Below the pieces are notes generated by a model, which saw only the letters and a list, made by a program, of their open reading frames with translations, did no database searches and was not told where the DNA came from. DNA of 12,813 nt, taken from contig CABQHF010000036.1 of assembly GCA_902463905.1 (NCBI GenBank), positions 1 to 12,813 of the forward strand, in the 5' to 3' direction. The stretch is from an uncultured Faecalibacterium sp. GTDB taxonomy: Bacteria > Bacillota > Clostridia > Oscillospirales > Ruminococcaceae. Shown here piece by piece: positions 12,281 through 12,813 of this stretch (position 1 is the first letter of the stretch; every line of letters starts with the position of its first letter). A program made the translations under genes and the position numbers.

Positions 12281-12813
12281 ATGTCTGAAAAAGTAACGAT
12301 CAAGGCAGAGCGTCGGGAACTGCATCTGCCCGCCATCGCCCTGCGTGGGCTGGTCGTATTCCCGAATAATCTGGTCCACTTTGAGGTGGGCCGCGAAAAG
12401 AGCATCGCTGCGGTGGAGTGGGCCATGGCCAACAACTCCAATGTGTTCCTTGTGGCACAGAAGGAGATGGAACTCAGCGACCCCACCCAGGAGGATCTGT
12501 TTGCCTACGGCGTTGTGGCCGAAGTCAAGCAGGTGCTGCGCGTCTCGGAGGATCTGGTCAAGGTGCTGGTGGAGGGCAAATACCGTGCCAAGCTCACCGA
12601 GCTGGACACCACCGGCGATTTCCTGCTGGCTTCCGTGCGCCCGGCTCCGGTGCGTGCCGGCAAGGCCGAGGACGCTGTGGAGACCGAAGCCCTGCTGCGC
12701 GCCCTGAAGAGCGGCTTTGACGAGTATCTGGGCATGAACCCGCGTCTGGCCAAGGACGTGGTGTTTACCATCGTGTCCAGCACCGACCCGGAGTTCCTCA
12801 GCGAGTACATGCC
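12281..12813 (+). CDS. lon: Lon protease, N-terminal part (cut by window end)
   Basis: Only the first 177 codons are present; the window edge cuts the gene. The visible part is the N-terminal LON substrate-recognition domain of the ATP-dependent serine protease Lon, which degrades misfolded and short-lived regulatory proteins in the cytoplasm. Hallmarks are LPAIALRGLVVFPNNLVHFEVGREKSIAAVE (residues 16-46), VFLVAQKE, the GVVAEVKQVLRV strand (77-88) and VLVEGKYRAKL. The ATPase and Ser-Lys protease domains would lie beyond the window, so this cannot be checked for completeness. GGGAGG ten bases before the ATG supports the start, and the gene has its own promoter and a hairpin leader. Confidence 0.93.
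   Translation, partial: MSEKVTIKAERRELHLPAIALRGLVVFPNNLVHFEVGREKSIAAVEWAMANNSNVFLVAQKEMELSDPTQEDLFAYGVVAEVKQVLRVSEDLVKVLVEGKYRAKLTELDTTGDFLLASVRPAPVRAGKAEDAVETEALLRALKSGFDEYLGMNPRLAKDVVFTIVSSTDPEFLSEYM

Overview
The window looks like chromosomal DNA from a GC-rich, low-GC-lineage Gram-positive anaerobe. The best guess is Faecalibacterium or a close relative in the Oscillospiraceae/Ruminococcaceae. The reasons are the rpsB-tsf pair, strong AGGAGG-type ribosome binding sites, a T-box leader, a TrpR-like YerC protein, a Gx-transporter/HepS-like protein, and one copy of a short palindromic intergenic repeat that I recall from this group. The genus call is an inference. I see no tRNA, rRNA, insertion sequence, prophage or CRISPR array.

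Layout. (1) 2-1763: rpsB and tsf, ending in a strong terminator. (2) 1766-2715: a promoter, a REP-like repeat and an alpha/beta hydrolase, closed by a bidirectional terminator shared with the convergent cstA. (3) 2751-4944, minus strand: a CstA-family transporter behind a long leader. The leader has a sigma-A promoter, a T-box Stem I with a readable specifier loop (CUC, leucine, is the best reading), the T-box antiterminator sequence, and an intrinsic terminator. (4) 4945-5888: a divergent control region, then a YerC/YecD TrpR-related regulator and a small helical protein, closed by a terminator. The yerC promoter is overlapped by a 26-bp inverted repeat. (5) 5943-8846: a HAD phosphatase, a membrane-anchored SGNH hydrolase with a serine-rich tail, and a 73-residue acidic protein. 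(6) 8903-12160: a YjjG-like HAD nucleotidase, an ABC-F ATPase and a Gx-transporter/HepS-like membrane protein, closely spaced and probably one transcript. (7) 12159 to the end: promoter, leader hairpin and the N-terminal part of Lon protease, cut by the window edge.

Most of the window is housekeeping. The most interesting part is the 4480-5160 divergent region. There an apparent tRNA-sensing T-box controls a carbon-starvation type transporter, rather than the usual synthetase or biosynthetic operon. Back to back with it lies a TrpR-family regulator whose promoter carries a palindrome fit to be its operator. Together they suggest that amino-acid starvation is coupled to peptide or pyruvate uptake. 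Secondary points are the serine-rich SGNH exoprotein without a wall anchor, leader hairpins at or over ribosome binding sites, and two unidentified small proteins.
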